In this document: positions 41,301 to 54,091 of the stretch, in pieces
Layout of the letters: every line of letters begins with the position of its first letter
Numbering within the stretch: the first letter of the stretch is position 1
Assembly (NCBI RefSeq): GCF_010183535.1
Contig: NC_071333.1
Span: 9,918,587 to 9,982,586, forward strand
Length of the DNA: 64,000 nucleotides
Reading direction: 5' to 3'
From: Caenorhabditis remanei
Taxonomy: Eukaryota > Nematoda > Chromadorea > Rhabditida > Rhabditidae
The notes under the pieces: generated by a model
Database searches by the model: none
What the model was told of the DNA's origin: nothing
The model's input: only the letters and a program-made list of their open reading frames with translations
Made by a program: the position numbers and the translations under genes

Positions 41301-43277
41301 TCTCTTTTTGTTGGTGTTCCCGATAAATTTGCAACAAATTGCCCACTACTCGGACAGTTTCGAGGGCGGATGTGGATAGAAACATTAAGATTGGATCTTC
41401 TCTTGATGGTGTTCGTCATGTTTTTCTTTCCTACACCTTCATGCGTACTTCTCGAATCTTTCTCCCATAGTATGCAAATTCATCGAATAGGCCCAAAATA
41501 GTGTCAGGCGGTAGATGAGATAGAGATGAAATGAGAATTTTATATTGTAAACGGTGTTTATCTCGCACATCCTTTCCTTTCGGGTTGGTCTCAGAGATTA
41601 AGAAAACAATGTCTACTATCTCTTACTTTTCTGTGCCCAAGTGGATGACAGTAAATTGTTTGAATAACACTCCTCGATAAAATAAGAATACGGTCATTTC
41701 ACTTTAGTTCAGCTTCGTTCAATGAAATACATTTTGCAAAATTCACATATTTAACGATGTTTTTGAATGTTTCTGATCTCATGACTATTGCATAACAGAT
41801 CAATTCAAACATATTTGCTCAAACTAAAAAATTTCTGATTTTTTTGCCATTGGAGTATTTGTACAATAGATTTTGAAACTCTGTATTTTGTTGATGAGAA
41901 CGATGACTCTTTAATAAAAGTTTAATTTTGTGAAGAATTGAAGTTGCCAACCCCATTGGCAGAATATTTTCTGTCACTGCAATATTCGTTTTGTTCTTTA
42001 CCAAGCTCTAATGTAGTTAACGTCTAGTTCTTTCTTAGAACTTGCACTGCGCAAATAATCGTTCTCAAAGGCAAAAAAATCACGTCAGTAACGTTTAGCT
42101 CACCAAAACACAACTACACATGTCAGAACAAAATGCATCATTGTACACAAAAGCATGTTGTACATATTGTTTGTTGAATTAAAAGTTGCCTATTTCTTCG
42201 CTCCCGCCTCCCTGCATTGTTCCACTTCTCTAATTAGTTTGCGTTGATTGTTTTTGCATAACATGTAAATAAAACATCACATCACATACCACCTCCGCCT
42301 TTTCCTCCCCATTTCCTTCCAATTCTGCGCATTCCAACGCATTTCCTCTTTTTATTGTCAATCCTTCTATGCATAGGCAGGCAGACCTTGTTAGATTATG
42401 GTAGTCTTTGAATAAATGAGAGAGTGAACGACCTGCAGAGACTTAGACGTACTGTACTACTCTTCATCGCCTCTGCGACTCCAATCTATTTACTCCATCA
42501 CCTATGTCGCTCTTGTTCGGTTCTCATCACGTCTTAGAACGCCGAGTTGGTTGACACCGGCACACACACAGACACACTCACATACGCACAGTGAAATACG
42601 TCGTTGGGTAGTAACACATGTTGCTGTTTTGACTCTCCGGAATCACTCCACTATTTTTGCCGTGTCACTCGCGGGTTTTTCCTCATCAACTGGCCGATCG
42701 AGCTTTTCTTCAACAGAGACTCTTCCTGAAAACCCAGGGCAAATGATACTTTAGTTTGTTACATTCTCCGTTGAGTTCTTTCTCTTCGTTTCAAAAAAAA
42801 TTATTATAATGTTTGCCGATTAGTCACATTCTTTTCTTTCTCTGCCAATCGCACATTTTGGTTGAAATGGCAACAATGTTTGATTGGTGTCGCACTGAAA
42901 CCCGTATCGTTTTTTATGTCTTCATTTGGGTCACAAGAGTCGTTAGAAAAACGCCCGTCTTTTCATGTTTTATCACCTCGGAACTGTTAAAAGTATCGTC
43001 ATTTTCAGATAATCTTGATAGGTGTAACAACAAACATTTTCCGGTTCGATGTCAATTGAAAAAGGCATTTTATTGAATTCAGTTGAGAAAAAAAACCTGA
43101 TGAAATCTTTATCTTTGCGCATCTACCCATTTCAAAATGTATTATGCATAAATCTATGAGCGAAGACGTGACCTCACTTTTCAACTAGATTTCAATCAAT
43201 TCCTATTGAGATTTAGATTCCGTTTGTTTGTTTTCAAAAGGTATTCCTATGTTCTTATAATTTTGTTTCATTTCAGT
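38360..43277. other. Long intergenic region between divergent QSOX and sav-1 genes
   Basis: About 4.9 kb. It holds the upstream regions of two divergently transcribed genes. AT-rich except for a GC-richer stretch at about 40320-40680 and a block at 42440-42760 that contains a CA-rich run (42560-42595). I saw no phase-consistent exon chain. Reading frames across 40284-40649 (minus) exist but have no supporting splice or start context. Confidence 0.5.
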
Positions 43278-45570
43278 ATGCTCTTCACCAGAAGAAAACC
43301 AGTAACATCAGTTGAAGGAACTCAGGGTAAATACGTGAAACGGGAAAGTCCACCAACTGTGCCGTCATTAGCAGGTATTATTTACATATCAAATTATCTT
43401 TTCAAAGAATTTCATGTTCCAGCCACTGCCGTAAGTAGGACAAGAAGGAATCCAATTGCTGCTTCTACATTAATTTTGTCATCGGTCCCTCCACCTCCAT
43501 CAAGTACACCACCGTCAGAATTTGAGATGTTTCATTCGGAAAACCCAAGTGTTGAAGAAAATGATCTCGATGATCTCGAGCAGCAGGACCAGGAAGATTC
43601 ATTCGATATTAATGACCTAAAGGAAATTGAGTTCGAACGACTGCATTCCAGATCTACTGCAAGGTTTGTTTTTTTTTCTTTTAAAAGCTTAAAAAGTTGT
43701 GAGAAGAATTTGAAAGGAACCAATAGTACAAAATGCGTCACTTTGTTTTCAAAGTACATATTCTTCAACCATGAATCACAATCCAACATCTTGTTCGATT
43801 TCTGAAACATTTTCGGTTTTGAAACAACTTTAGCCCTTTACGCCCGACTCTTTTGAAGTTTTATTTGAATTTCAAGAGATCACAGGTGATAGTACAGAGT
43901 ATGGCGCCAATAAATCAGCAAAGTTTAAATTAGACTGATAGTTTATCACACTTTCACAACCAATTCTACGGTTGAAGCTACTGTAGTGTTGATAACGAGT
44001 CAGTCTCAAAATGGGCTCATTACGTGTTTTTATTACAGCGAAAACGATGTTTACACGGAACCATCAGAAGAGCCGTCAACTTCATTTGGTGTCCGAAACA
44101 ACAACGTTCTCTCTTCCAGAAGTTTCAATCGGTAAGTACTCTTTGAAATACACCAATATTACCATTTTTGAATTCTCCGCTAGAAAAACTATAATAGAAT
44201 TCAAATTCTCTTCGTGTTATCCCAATGTATTCAAAAAACCTTCTGAAACAATATTGTGACTACCACTTTTGTCTCGTATTCCCCTGTTTTTTCTGGAAAC
44301 AAACCGAAAAAATTTACAACGTTGTCATTTTCAAGAAAGAACAAGAACCATGGAGGACGCCACTGTCAACTTTACTTTAGATTGCCGTGTTGTACCGTTT
44401 AATCGGTTTTCCATGAAACGACGGTGATAACTTGTTGATATTTATGATAATGTTTGCGTTTTTCAGAGGAGCACTGCGATACGTGCCAAGAAAATCACTA
44501 ACTGCATCACACTCGATTGGTAATGTAGAACAAGGAATGCGGGAGCTCAGTGTTGGGTAAGTATATTATTATTCCGATTATTAAAGTTGATAGACTACAA
44601 ACCCCTAACTTTAGTAAAATAAATCTTAAAAACAATTCATTGAGTTGAAAATATGACGTCACAATTAAGGCATGTGACATTTTGTTTATTTTAAATTTAT
44701 TTAGAACTTTTTATTTACAGTGAAAAAGGGCTCACATCTCCACAGCCCCCAAGATTTCAATCTCTACAAACACTGCCAAGTGAACATTTGATGACAATTC
44801 AACAGTACCGATCATCTTGTGGTATGTACCATTCTTCTCCTTTTTCAGCTATTTTCCTATTTTGTTTCAGACTGTACAAGTGATCTACCACTACCGGAGA
44901 ACTGGGCGGTTGAATTCACAACAGAGAACCAGCCATATTACGTGGATCATGCGAACCGAAGAACTCATTGGGTGCATCCGTTGGTTCATGAGAGTCTGAA
45001 ACCTGGATGGAAAAAGATTTTTGATCCGCAGAAGGGTGTTTTCTATTATAAGTAAGCCAGATTGTACTGTTTTCAAAACAAAAAAGGAAATGTTACAGTG
45101 AAGAGATGAAAAGAACACAATATGAACATCCTGGGATCTCGAACCCAATCTTCCGAACGGAATCTGTAAATGTGGCCAGCCGATCAACTGTTGACTTGAA
45201 TGCAAATCTTCATATCATCGAAGAAAAGGAGCTCCCACCTTGGTTACTGATGTATGCTCAATCGGATTCATCTCTGGACCACCTGCTAGAGGTATAAACG
45301 AATGAAAAGATAAAAAACAAAAATAAAAAATTCATTGCAGTGGGATCTCTTCAATTTCGAGCAACTGACGGAGTACGAGCATCTTATGATGAAGCTTTAC
45401 AAACAGGAAGTGTTCGATATTGTCAAAAAGTGAGTGGATAGGGGACGAGAAAAACTTGTGATATGATCACTGATGTTTTCAGATATGAAAAGAAGCGAAA
45501 TGTTTTGAACCGAGAAATTCATCGACGGGACGTCTCAAGACCGCCTCCACCAAGAATAAATGAGAATTGA
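43278..45570 (+). CDS. sav-1: Salvador homologue SAV-1: WW domains and SARAH domain
   Basis: Exons begin at 43278 (ATG one base after a TTTCAG acceptor; the exon ends at 43374) and continue at about 43433-43662, 44040-44131, 44467-44558, 44721-44820, 44870-45052, 45100-45291, 45341-45431 and 45482-45570. All junction phases fit. Residues 1 to about 220 are Ser/Pro-rich and disordered with an acidic patch (EENDLDDLEQQDQEDSFD). WW domain: LPLPENWAVEFTTENQPYYV...THWVHP. A second WW-like repeat follows directly, LKPGWKKIFDPQKGVFYY...TQYEHP. The C-terminal SARAH helix (LFNFEQLTEYEHLMMKLY...) is the part that binds MST/Hippo kinases in Salvador scaffolds. The role by family is Hippo pathway scaffold in the cytoplasm. 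The C. elegans orthologue T10H10.3 (sav-1) adjoins the QSOX gene, matching this order. Confidence 0.94.
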
Positions 45571-48500
45571 ATTATTGCCTTTTTTTGAAGCTGGGTGCTT
45601 TGATTTGTAAGCTGAACAGTATTTTTCTTGCCTCTTGTTTTCAAGATGTAGTGTGCAATAGATTTATAGGGTCTGGTTTCAAACTTCCTCATGGCTTTTG
45701 ATATGAACATTTGAATATGTACATTAAACACTTTCCATAAACGTTTTAATCTAATTTCTCTTAATCAAATCAAAATAATATAGATCAAAACAATATTTGA
45801 CTTAGCGATGAACTCTCAATAATTGTAGTTGCTCATTCAGCAGTGAGCATTCAATTTGAAAGCTATAAAAAGACAAAACAATATCCAACTCCATCGTCGT
45901 CTCAATGTTTGACATGTTGCGTCTTGTGACATTTTCAATTTTTCCACATATTCCTCAAAGCGTTTTCATTAGCGCCTTTTGGCTTGGCGCGATCATTGAC
46001 CCCTGAACCTAACATTCATTTTTCTTCTTCTTCTAAATATCATTGTTGTCAACTCAAGATGACGTGCTCTCCACCCTTGACTCCCAAACTTTATCCACTT
46101 TTTTTTTCGGATAATGAATGAATCGAATCTTCCGAGTAGTATGAGGGTGTGCCATCGTATTATCACGTACACTCAATTTGAACCTAATCAAGCTAATTTC
46201 AGAGGAGTTTGGAAAAAAAGGAGGAAACCGAAACAAGGAGCAGACGACTTCATTCTACATTTCTTTTTTTCTAGTTAGTGATTCATCCTTTTCCTTTTCT
46301 AGAAGATGAGAGGTTAGCATTAGATTGAGTCGTCATTTGTAGAACTCCAGAACTCTAAAAACCAGGTGAAAATTTAATGATGTAGACGTGTTACCTAGAC
46401 ATGACATAAAACTCAAAAAATGAAAATATCTCCGGATTAAAAATCTGTGAGCTCAACTGGTCTTTTTGGTTTATGATCGTTTAAAAAAGTATCAGTTTTA
46501 TGAAAACTATGAATATTTCAAGATTTCAAAAGCTGATCGGAATTCGTGATGATACAAATAACCTCAGAATTGTATTCATAGTCATAATGCCATTTTTTCA
46601 CCGTTTTCACTATTTTCCTCCCTTTCATTTTCTTGTTTCCATTTTGTACCACACAAAGAAAAAATTCTTTGTTCTCAAATCCTATCAGCTTCTTCCAGCA
46701 CATTTGTAATGAATATGTCACCCGTTTTTTCCTATTTCTATTTCCATCTGAAAACCAATTATTTCCATCCTAATCCCTACCGCTACACCCTCCGCATCGT
46801 TTCTCATTTCCAATAGTTGTCGTGACCTCAAGTGAGCTCGGCACAGACCGGTCAATTCTATTTAACGTTTGTGTTTTTTTTGCAGAGGATGTAAGAGAAA
46901 CGGAGAATAAAGACATTTTGTCAGGCATCGGTGCATTTCTTATTGATATTTTATTGTTCTATTTCTCTCTCCCAATGAACTTTTGTCAAATTTCTGAACA
47001 CTCAGTGATGACGTAGTCCTTACCATTTCTGCTCAGTTTTTCAGAGACGTCAGGAGTTTTTTACTTGTTTTTCCAGAATATGTGAAAATTGCTTTTCTCA
47101 CTGAAATCAAAGAAAAGCGTTCTGATTTTTCCAGCCTACTTCGGAAAATAATTGCTGTGTCATAGTTATAATTTAGTTGACTGACTAAAAAAGGTAACGT
47201 GTTCTTTTCTAGTTATATCATGTTATCCGATTGTCTGAGATTTTACTCGAAATTTAATAGTTCTGTCTTCAATATCTTATCTATTCATATTCAACTTGTC
47301 AGTAAACAAGTTTTTGAAGAACGTTCTGGATAAACAAGAGACCTTTGGAAAATTGCTTTCTACAAAAATATGAAGTACATTCGTCTTTTCCAATAATCTA
47401 ATAATAATAACATGACGAGCATTCGCTTTTCTAGTCACACCTGCATTTTTCAGTTTCTCTTTCGCGTTTTTTGAAAAATAAAATTTTGAAAAATTTGAGT
47501 TCCTCTCAGCAATTGTCAGAATGCGTTTTCTTCAATACAAATTTCCAATTTATAGAGAATTTATGTGTTGAATATTTCATTTTCTTCTGTGCACATGATC
47601 TTACGTTTAGCCTCCAATCTTGCAATACCTTCTTCTTTCAAATGCCTAAATTTTTCATGGTAACACGTTCAAGTGATTTTTGAAACAAACGTTTTTTTCC
47701 ATTGTTTGTTGTCCTCACGTTTTCTTGCTTACACAACTTTTGTGTTTTTCCTTTTAAAGATGGTGTCACATAGTAGCACCTTCAGAATATGTGATCATTC
47801 TTCAGTTTCTGAGTTTGACTATTTTCGATACGAGAACGCCAATAAACTTATTCTGATAGGAAGTGTTGTAGTGGGAGAGTTCAAGAAATGACTGATTCTT
47901 GGATTTGACAATCCTAGCCTCCATCCAAGAAATGAAAGCATTCATTAGAATTCGCGTCTCCATTTTTCTCCTACGCCTTCATCTTCATTCTCCATTGTTC
48001 CAAAAGCCAAAATGTATTTGTTTGTGCTTTTCCACAATTTTCATTTTTCGATGTCTTCTATATCTCTTCGGTAAAAACATTTTCAGAGCTCAAGTCAGAA
48101 ATCTGGTTGATCTGATCGTGCAAAACATGTTTCACAAGAAAGCACATCTTAAACTTGGCTAATCTAGCTCATTTTATTCCTTGTGCCTACTCAACAAAAC
48201 AAGTTAGGCCCAAGTGTCTCTTCCTGGAGTGCGCAAGGAAAACTAGAAGTATCTCTATTTTTAACATAAAACAGGAAATAAATTCAAAATTTTCTCTAGC
48301 CGACACCGCTGTCGCAGTTGTTAAAATTGTTGCTCAACCAACATATATATATATTTCACGACAAAAAATAGATAGACTTCCCCCCATCATTGTCCATCCA
48401 TCCACCTTTACCCCCACCTCTATCAATTCAATTTCAGGGCGAGGTTCCATTAAAACGCAACATTCCGCCTCTTTTTGTTATCTGTCTGGTCTATTGTTAG

Positions 48501-51500
48501 TTGTCGAAACATATTCATATTCTTTCTAGTTTTCAATCATGTTAGGTCAACATTCTGAATAATGCGTCAGATGCATTCCTAACCTTTCATCCATCCCTCG
48601 TGCCAGAAAGTATCTTTTTACACCCACCTGCTACAAATTTGGTCGCAAAGTTGGGCTTCCTTGTCTATCGGACCAAAAAATGAAGTTGGTGTAATTTATT
48701 TGCCAGACTGAGGAAGTCCACTCCTTGTTTCAATTGAATTAGAACGTTCGAATGAGCGTGAGAAATTTCGGAAATTCAAGGCGCCGCTTCTCTAGTCCGA
48801 CACAAACGAGATTCTTGTTCAAAATAGAAGCCGCTTGAGAAAAAGATTTTTGAGTGCTTCAAACAAGTTTGAATTGCCTCTGTCGATGTGAGCTCTTGTC
48901 AATCATTTCAAGAATCGGAACGTTCTTACGTATATTTTCCCATTTTCACCCATTCTGCATGTTTTCCGAGAACAACTTCATGGCTAAAGTATTTTTAGAT
49001 GTTGTTTCCGATTGTTACCGAGAAATTTGGGTTGGGTCCATGTTCGAAGGAAATTAGTCTAAAACTTGTTTATCTCCTAAAACTGGACCATGTGCAGAAT
49101 TGAAAAGCTGTAAGCCCTGCTATTCTTTTTTCTTCACAAAATCAATTTCACTGAGATCAAACTTTTCGTAACTCCCTTTTTCAGTTTTGCATTTCAGAAC
49201 AGCCCATTTCAAACTTCAAGCATTTCACTTTTCACAACACAACTATTGTTTGGTTCCAACAATATTTAGTTTTTCAGTAAGAGCCAAACCCAAACGTCAG
49301 TTTAGACATCTATTGTTTTGGCTAAAGTTCCAGTGAACAACCATCAAAGTTCTGAAAATCTGAAATTTCTACTGAACTTATTTGCTTTATCGGAAATGAA
49401 CGGGATTTATCAAACAATTCACCAAATATCATATTGAATTTTGAGAAAAAAAATCTTCGGATGATGTTTCTTTCCGTCAGAGCGTTGCCTCTATTTTTAA
49501 TTTAAGTTTTCGTATTTGCATGCATTTTGTGCCCCCAAAAAACCCGGAACCTTCATTAAATGCTACATCTTCAATTGCCCCTCACTTCCATATCTTTTTT
49601 CTTCCATTCTAATTAGTTGAGGAGTGCGTGTCTCGAACTTCTTTTTATTCTGCATATCTACACACCCACTCTTTGTATATCGTCTATCTCGGTTTTTTTC
49701 TTTTTATCTGAAGATAAGTTTGATGTTTTTGCAACACTCCAAAAGTAGGTTGGAATATAGAATAGTCTTGCGTTTTTCAGAAATCATCCCACGTGAAATT
49801 GCTAAGCAAGGATGAATATTTGAAAACGTTGTGACTTGAGTGTGGGATGGAAGCAAGAAAACGAAGAAGTTGAACTTTAGGTCACATTTACTTCAACCAG
49901 ACCTTGTCGCATTTAGAAATTCTACTTTCTTTTCTTTTCGTTTTTTTTTTCAAAAATGACGAACACTTTCAAAAATGTCTCAGAGGGAATTCCTATTTTA
50001 ATAAGACATTTTATATGCAAATACTTCGCAGTTTCATTTAAGATCAACGATCGGTCGTCAATCTTCCAAAAAGGCAGAAGACGTGATGTCACGGAACCTT
50101 CTTTGCCACTCCATATTTACTCATTTTCAATATGAACTTTTGAAACAACCCGTTCCTTGTCGCCTAGTTTAATGTAAATGTCTGAATGAGTTTCTTGGAG
50201 TACGAGAGATGTGAGAAACGTTTGGTATGCGCATTTCCGATGTCCCGCCCTCCTAATGAATATTCGTGCACGAATCTACATACTATCTATGCCATCATCA
50301 CGATTCTTCGAAATATAACAGCTATTTGGGGGTACTATTCTTATTTGTTAGGCTTTTCAAGAAGTATTCTGTTCAACACTTATATTCTGATCTCATCGAA
50401 ATCATTTATCTTGCGGCAATAGTTGAGCATCATCACATTTGGTTGTTATTTGATCGTTCAAATTTTTCTAGTTTCTTTTTGCAAACCCATTACTTTGTTT
50501 TATTTTTAGATTGTTACGTAAAACCAACCCAGTCGTTATTTTGGGAACGGATTTCATTTTCTAATCCCATTTCTATCTTGAAACATTGTTTTATAGTCTG
50601 TGATATCGAACAACTCAACGTTTCAATGTAGGGTGGTCTAAGGGTGTCCTCACTTGTGGACATATACTAGTTCTCGACACTTTTTACATAATTCATTTTG
50701 CATTCAGTCTCGATGAGGAAATGTATACCAAGAAGCGTTGTCCGATGAGTGATTCATGTATCTTCTCTGATTAATGAGAATAATTTGGAGAGCTAGAAAA
50801 AGTTGCACGCGAAGACACCTCCGTTTTCGGCACCTCATTTATTTATATAAGTTTCTGTATCAATAAAAAAAGCAGAGGTTGAGAGAAAAATAGTCATCAC
50901 GATTTGGAACGAAGACATATGCTCTTTTATTTTTCCAGTATTTTTAGCAACGTGCCTTTTGATTTGCCGTCACTAAAAACACTTGAGTCCTGAACACATC
51001 TCAGAACGAATTTCTTGCGCGAGGAAAAGTTTGGTAAATCTGATATTAAACGATTATCACCCAACAGGTCTGACGGCACAATATCAGATGATCCGAATTT
51101 TGATATAGACAATTTTCATTAAATCAGTGGCCGAATAAGGGTTCATGCGTCGGCTGGAGTCAACTTTGCACGGATTTCTCTGACGTGAGAAACAGAAAAT
51201 CCTTGTTTTCTTTTATTTTTGCTTCTGTATGCATGTTCTTTAACTCCCATCATTGGTGGTTTCTTGCACGTGGTCATTTCCATGAACCAGTCATTTCTCT
51301 GACTCTAAGAACAGTTTTGAAAATCGTTCTGTTTGATTGCACTGCGCACCTCTCGTGGTTTGATTTCATAGCTAGTGTTAGTTTGAGATTTAAATTGATC
51401 ACTATCAAAATATTGTTGAGCTGCAAAGTCACAAGTTATTTTATTTCAAAAACACTTTTAAAGTCAAAACCCATAATTTCCGAACAGGAAATTTTAAAGT

Positions 51501-51930
51501 TATCCTAGACAATCCGATAGAATTTAAAACAATTATTTTGTTTATGAATCCTTGTTTGCTGTCTGGATGAGAGAAAAATCATATTAAATATTTTGATGGA
51601 AAATGTTTCTGGTGAATAGAAATAATCAAGTCCACTTGTTCGAGCTATTGACTGCAAAATATTTTTTTTACTCTAAATGTTTCAATTGCAAAAATTATGT
51701 TTGGTTATCTTTTTATTCTGGATAACACTATTTGAAATTGTTATATTGGAACTTTCAGATAAAAATTGTTCTTAGATTCTTCAAAAGTCTGTTCTCCATA
51801 TTCTCTGACCTTTTCTCCCTTGACGTTTATCCAAATTTAAACGGAAATTGTAACAAACTCGATTTCATTCCAGCCAACATCATTTCAAATTTTTTGTTTC
51901 CAATTGATGCAATAGCACTATTGCACCAGG
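45571..51930. other. Long AT-rich intergenic region
   Basis: About 6.3 kb with many short AT-driven open frames, pyrimidine tracts and a TA microsatellite near 48342-48353. No gene supported. It may contain distal regulatory sequence or a non-coding first exon of the GPCR gene. Confidence 0.5.
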
Positions 51931-54091
51931 ATGGCATTCATAGCAAGTGCCTATATGGTTATGCTATTTACTGTACCAATTGCCGGAGTCATTCTCAACA
52001 CATACGTTTTACGGAAGCTAATACGATTAGCAAGGTGAGTAGTTTTATTGTTTGCAAGTTATCATCACGGGGGCAGTTTTCCTCTTTTCTTATTTTATTT
52101 TAAATCTGTTTGTTCATGATTTTTGATGTTTGTTATTCGTTCTCATTCTTCCAGAAAAAGCGTCGTCCGCTTCGAAACCTCGTCAGGATTACCACTAGCT
52201 GCCATGTCGGTGAGTTAGTGTGAGGACTAAAACACAAAAGTGAAAAACAAAAAATTATGAAAATATTTCTTCAAACTCGAGCAAAGTGTAGTGGTGAGCA
52301 ATGTGTAATTAGGGTAGCCGAAGAAAGAATAAAGAAAGTGTGAGACTGCGACAAAGACTCCGTGTTGGGAACGTGAGAATCGAGAAATGATTGAAAATCA
52401 CATCTAGAAAGAATAAAGACTAGATTTATTTTTGGATTCACTGGATGTTGTCGTGCAAAACAGGAAACGAACAATACCGCATGCATAAAACTGCAAGGAA
52501 CAGAATGACTAAAAATCAGCGTTCACAGTTAACAAACTATCTTAACAATGTATACCATTTTCCAGATTGGTGACTCCATCACGTTATTTGCTCTCTTAAT
52601 GCAAGCAATTTTCCATGTTACACCAAAAGGAGAAGTTCCAGTCGTGGTTCTTAGTACGATATGCAAAGTAACTCAACTAAAAATTATTGGTCACATCATT
52701 TTTATATTTCAGTTTGGAATATATTTGATTCACTCTACATCCGCTTTCTCTGTTTGGTGTTGGTTTTTTCTATCGGTACTACGATATATAGCAGTGTTCC
52801 ATCCTTTTAAGTATCGAACAATTTGGCGGCAACCAAGAAATGCGCTCAAGTAAATACACTTTTTGGGTATAGAAATAATTACTATTTGATTCTTCAGAAT
52901 TCTGGCTGGTGCTGTGGGTACAACACAAATTTATACATTAGCCATCGTCACTTATAGAACAAATGAAAAAATGTGTGGAGAATATGAAATATTTGATCAA
53001 AGTGCATGGAAGGTAAGTAAATTTTGTATCTGGACTTGTTGGTTGTCACTTCAAATGATTTATCACTGTGGTGAAAGCTTTCTAAACATTTTGTTTTTTT
53101 CCAGCACATCCATCTGGTTGATATATTCCTGTTTTACGCTGTACCATCATTGCTAAGGATAACATTGGATTTCCTGGTACTGATACATTGCTATTCTCCA
53201 TTTTCTATGGAAGAGTTTGATCGAGTTACTATAGACAGGAGATTTGCAATCAGTGGCCCTACAACTACTACCAAACGGTAGCACAATCTGTTTTCGGTCC
53301 GAATCAACATTTTTCTTTAGGTTGTCTCATTCAGCGGAACTGGAAGCTTTGGATAACAAGGCTCATGTTGCACTTGCCATATCAATCACTGCTAACACAC
53401 CGGTAAGTGGATTGAAAAAAAGTATTTTCAAGAAAATTCAAACTAGTTAATGTTACTTCTATTGACCAATTATTTCATAATCTTTTACAGAGTGTGAAAC
53501 GGGTACACTACGGGAATCCGAAAAAGAAAACAGCCATGGTTATGCGTTCAATTGTAATTTCTGTTGTCAATCTTCTTCTGAATCTCCCTACACACATTTT
53601 CCGGGCCCTGGCTTCATACGACGAACGAACAATGGACCATGAAATTTTTCATGTGTTAGAACGTGAGTTTTGTGTGTTATTCGTCGTGCTTCACAACACA
53701 TTTCCGGGTTCCCCAAAAAAGAAGAACCAGAAAAAGAAGCAAAATTTTCGATTCTTTGCCGAAAACTCAATTTTGAAACTTCTCTCACCGAACCCATTTT
53801 TCTACATAATCCCTTTTTCTCTATTTTTCTCGAAGAGTCGCTATGTTTTCTGGCTGGGAAAGCAACTGGGTCAGAATCATATGACTTACCAAGACGTTTT
53901 TGATAATCCAGTTTAACCCTCAAGATTTGGTTTTTTCAGCAATCGCCCAAATGATGTATTTTTCCCAATTTGCTTGCAACGCTTTCTACTTGGCGTCATC
54001 AATATACGAAACCAATGGATCACCAAGAAATACAGTAATATCAAGCAGTAATCGACATGTTTCAAGATGTATATCAGAGGATGACGCTTAA
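51931..54091 (+). CDS. Rhodopsin-family (class A) peptide-type GPCR, orphan
   Basis: Exons in phase, approximately: 51931-52034, 52155-52208, 52566-52668, 52713-52850, 52899-53011, 53106-53277, 53322-53402, 53491-53659 and 53940-54091. TM1 (PIAGVILNTYVLRKLIRLAR) carries the family Asn. TM2 has LAAMSIGDSITLF with the family Asp. TM3 starts after a Cys (STICK) and ends SVLRYIAVFHPFKY, so LRY replaces the usual DRY. ECL2 has the partner Cys (EKMCGEY). TM6 lacks CWxP (NLLLNLPTHIF). TM7 reads QFACNAFYLASSIY in place of NPxxY. The tail is short and Ser/Thr-rich. This variant set is common among nematode-expanded neuropeptide-type receptors. The start leaves almost no extracellular N-terminus and in-frame stops lie just upstream, so an earlier exon may be missing. 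Ligand unknown. Confidence 0.85.
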
